This document shows positions 62,433 to 64,000 of a stretch of DNA of 64,000 nt, in pieces (position 1 is the first letter of the stretch; each line of letters opens with the position of its first letter). The stretch covers positions 3,286,001 to 3,350,000 of the forward strand of contig CBDDPH010000002.1 in the NCBI GenBank assembly GCA_965232265.1, in the 5' to 3' direction. The position numbers and the translations under genes are program-made. This DNA is from VXRD01 sp965232265 (GTDB taxonomy: Bacteria > Latescibacterota > UBA2968). The notes below the pieces were generated by a model that did no database searches, was not told the origin of the DNA, and saw only the letters and a list, made by a program, of their open reading frames with translations.

Positions 62433-64000
62433 ATGTTCAACTATTTTCCGCCTCCCCGCAAGGGAGCAAAACAGTCGCTCATAAGAGTCTTCCTGCGTTT
62501 TCTCAGGCTGATGATCCCGGTCTGGGATAAGGCACTGCTCGTCGTAATGGGCACCATCGTCGTCAGCACGTTTCGGGTTGTGAACCCCTGGCTGAGCAAG
62601 TTTCTCATCGATGATGCATTTCCAAATCAAGACTGGAACCTGTTCTACAGCATCTTTATCGCCTATGTCGTGCTTGTTCTGATTCAGAGATTGGTCGGCA
62701 CCATGACGACCATACTCAATCACTACGTCGATCTCCGCGTGAGCTTAGCCCTCAAAACCCACTTCTTCACCCACCTGCAGCGTCTCTCCATGACCTTCTA
62801 CGAGAGTCGCGGTATTGGCGAGCACATGTATCGGACGAGTGCAGATACGGGGGCCGTCATGCGCATGATTACGGACATCTTGCCAGCGACATTGCGGGCG
62901 GTCTATGAGTTCATACTTATCCTCATCTTCACCACCTGGTTGGACTGGCGCGTCTCGCTGGTCATTCTAATTTACTCGATTCCCTATGGCATAGTCGCCC
63001 AGAAAATCGCGACCATACAGCGCAGATTTGATCGCCGCGTAAGAGAGAGATGGCAGGCGCGCGACGCCGGGCTTCAAGAAGGCGTTGCCGGCGCAGCCGT
63101 CATACAGACTTATGGCAGGCGCCGGCACGAAGTAAAGCGATATCTCAATCTCACCATCGAAGGATATCGCGCCGCGATGCGTTTGTTTTTTATGCGTATC
63201 ATAGAACGAGAAATGGCGGGCAATAGCGGCCTGCTCCCTTGGGCTAAAAATCGACTGATCAGACTATATTTCCTCAGAGAAGTTATTCTCGGCAACCTCT
63301 CCTATGGGTCCGTCTTCCCCATTTTTTCCTATACAAACCGCCTGTCCAATCCCATTCAAGTCCTGATTCGGTATTTTCAGCAAGTTCGCATTGCAATGGT
63401 TCCCGCCGAACGCATTCTCGAAACACTGGATCAGGTTCCCGCCGTTACAGACCGGCCCAGAGCACCGGCAATGCCACCGATCAGGGGCGATGTCGTCTTT
63501 GACAATGTCTCCTTTTCCTACGAGGATGGCACACCTGTCCTGAACAACCTGAGCTTCACCGTTCAGGCAGGTCAAAAAATCGCCCTGGTGGGACACAGTG
63601 GATCGGGCAAAACCACGGTCGCGAACCTGCTTCTCAGGCTATACGATCCGGATTCGGGCAGGGTAATAGTAGATGGGCAGGACCTCCGAGAAGTAAAATC
63701 GAGCACCTACCAAGATCAGGTTGGTCTGGTCTTACAGGAAACCCATCTGTTCAACGGAACAATCAAAGAAAATATCCTGTTCGGCCAGCCCCATGCATCT
63801 GACGAGGAGGTCGTAAGCGCCGCCCAACTGGCAGACATAGACGCATTTGCCTCATCCCAGAGCAACGGATATGACACCGATCTTCGAGAAGGCACGCGAA
63901 TCTCAGGCGGCCAGAAACAGCGAATCGGGATTGCCCGCGCCATGGTCCGCGATCCCAAAATTCTCATCTTGGACGAACCCACATCATCTCTGGACAGCGC
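62433..64000 (+). CDS. ABC transporter ATP-binding/permease protein, partial at window edge
   Basis: From the ATG at 62433 (MFNYFPPPRKGAKQS) the frame is open to the window end, 522 codons. Six membrane segments (first around RLMIPVWDKALLVVMG) are followed by an ATPase with GHSGSGKTT, ISGGQKQ and ILILDEPTSSLDS, where the window ends. The loop GEHMYRTSADTGAV resembles the 57706 transporter, of which it is a probable sister or partner. The divergent MacB-type permease lies between them. Confidence 0.9.
   Translation, partial: MFNYFPPPRKGAKQSLIRVFLRFLRLMIPVWDKALLVVMGTIVVSTFRVVNPWLSKFLIDDAFPNQDWNLFYSIFIAYVVLVLIQRLVGTMTTILNHYVDLRVSLALKTHFFTHLQRLSMTFYESRGIGEHMYRTSADTGAVMRMITDILPATLRAVYEFILILIFTTWLDWRVSLVILIYSIPYGIVAQKIATIQRRFDRRVRERWQARDAGLQEGVAGAAVIQTYGRRRHEVKRYLNLTIEGYRAAMRLFFMRIIEREMAGNSGLLPWAKNRLIRLYFLREVILGNLSYGSVFPIFSYTNRLSNPIQVLIRYFQQVRIAMVPAERILETLDQVPAVTDRPRAPAMPPIRGDVVFDNVSFSYEDGTPVLNNLSFTVQAGQKIALVGHSGSGKTTVANLLLRLYDPDSGRVIVDGQDLREVKSSTYQDQVGLVLQETHLFNGTIKENILFGQPHASDEEVVSAAQLADIDAFASSQSNGYDTDLREGTRISGGQKQRIGIARAMVRDPKILILDEPTSSLDS

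Noticed and set aside
1..64000. tRNA, rRNA, CRISPR array, transposase or riboswitch
   Set aside because: I looked in the intergenic gaps and found no cloverleaf, regular spacer array, transposase-like protein or known riboswitch core; a covariance-model scan would be needed to be sure.

Overview
The window (about 52-55% GC by eye, gene-dense, mostly minus strand) looks like chromosome of an uncultured marine or sponge-associated bacterium of the Poribacteria / Latescibacterota / Planctomycetota kind. The basis is gene content, not a marker gene: a planctomycete-type PSD1/DUF1549 cytochrome protein, many family-S1 sulfatases (8), many phytanoyl-CoA-dioxygenase-like (PhyH) Fe(II)/2-oxoglutarate oxygenases (6 plus a fragment), four mandelate-racemase/enolase-superfamily genes, Gfo/Idh oxidoreductases, YHYH-domain proteins and secreted proteins carrying dockerin-like DxNxDGxxD doublets. 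I see no rRNA, tRNA, CRISPR array, transposase or phage gene.

Layout. 1-4.6 kb: cut-off DUF1549 gene (-), a membrane-anchored multicopper oxidase fused to a redoxin domain (+), a beta-helix polysaccharide lyase/hydrolase-like protein (+). 4.7-17.7 kb: minus-strand array of six sulfatases and three PhyH oxygenases, with gene fragments between. 18-25.4 kb: plus-strand set of 2-hydroxyacid dehydrogenase, GH2 glycosidase, sulfatase, enolase-superfamily enzyme and PhyH. 25.6-31.3 kb: secreted YHYH/dockerin-like cluster (-). 31.4-49.7 kb: a long minus-strand catabolic run (DUF2007 protein, heterodimeric ABC exporter, PhyH, dehydrogenase, two aminotransferases, heparinase II/III-type lyase, Gfo/Idh, deacetylase-like protein, ceramidase-like hydrolase, enolase-superfamily enzyme, GNAT) that ends with a thioredoxin-like gene interrupted by one in-frame TGA. 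49.9-57.5 kb: an AAA/DUF4143 ATPase behind a palindromic operator, a second sulfatase-partner pair, a dehydrogenase, an unusual PhyH with HxG in place of HxD, an SDR and a frameshifted enolase-superfamily gene. 57.7-64 kb: two related ABC exporters flanking a MacB/FtsX-type permease.

How the genes may work together (inference): the sulfatases, GH2 and heparinase-like enzymes have no visible signal peptides, so imported sulfated or uronic small molecules are probably desulfated, oxidised by PhyH enzymes and dehydrogenases, and dehydrated by enolase-superfamily enzymes in the cytoplasm. No importer for such substrates lies in the window.

Most noteworthy: (i) the TGA-interrupted thioredoxin-like gene at 31413-32693, a candidate selenoprotein with a C-x-U motif; (ii) a sulfatase subfamily twice coupled to an undescribed partner protein (14064-16299 and 51167-53181); (iii) the HxG PhyH protein at 54540-55319; (iv) a multicopper oxidase-redoxin fusion with an Arg/Gly tract; (v) families of intergenic hairpin repeats and many gene remnants, indicating fast gene turnover.
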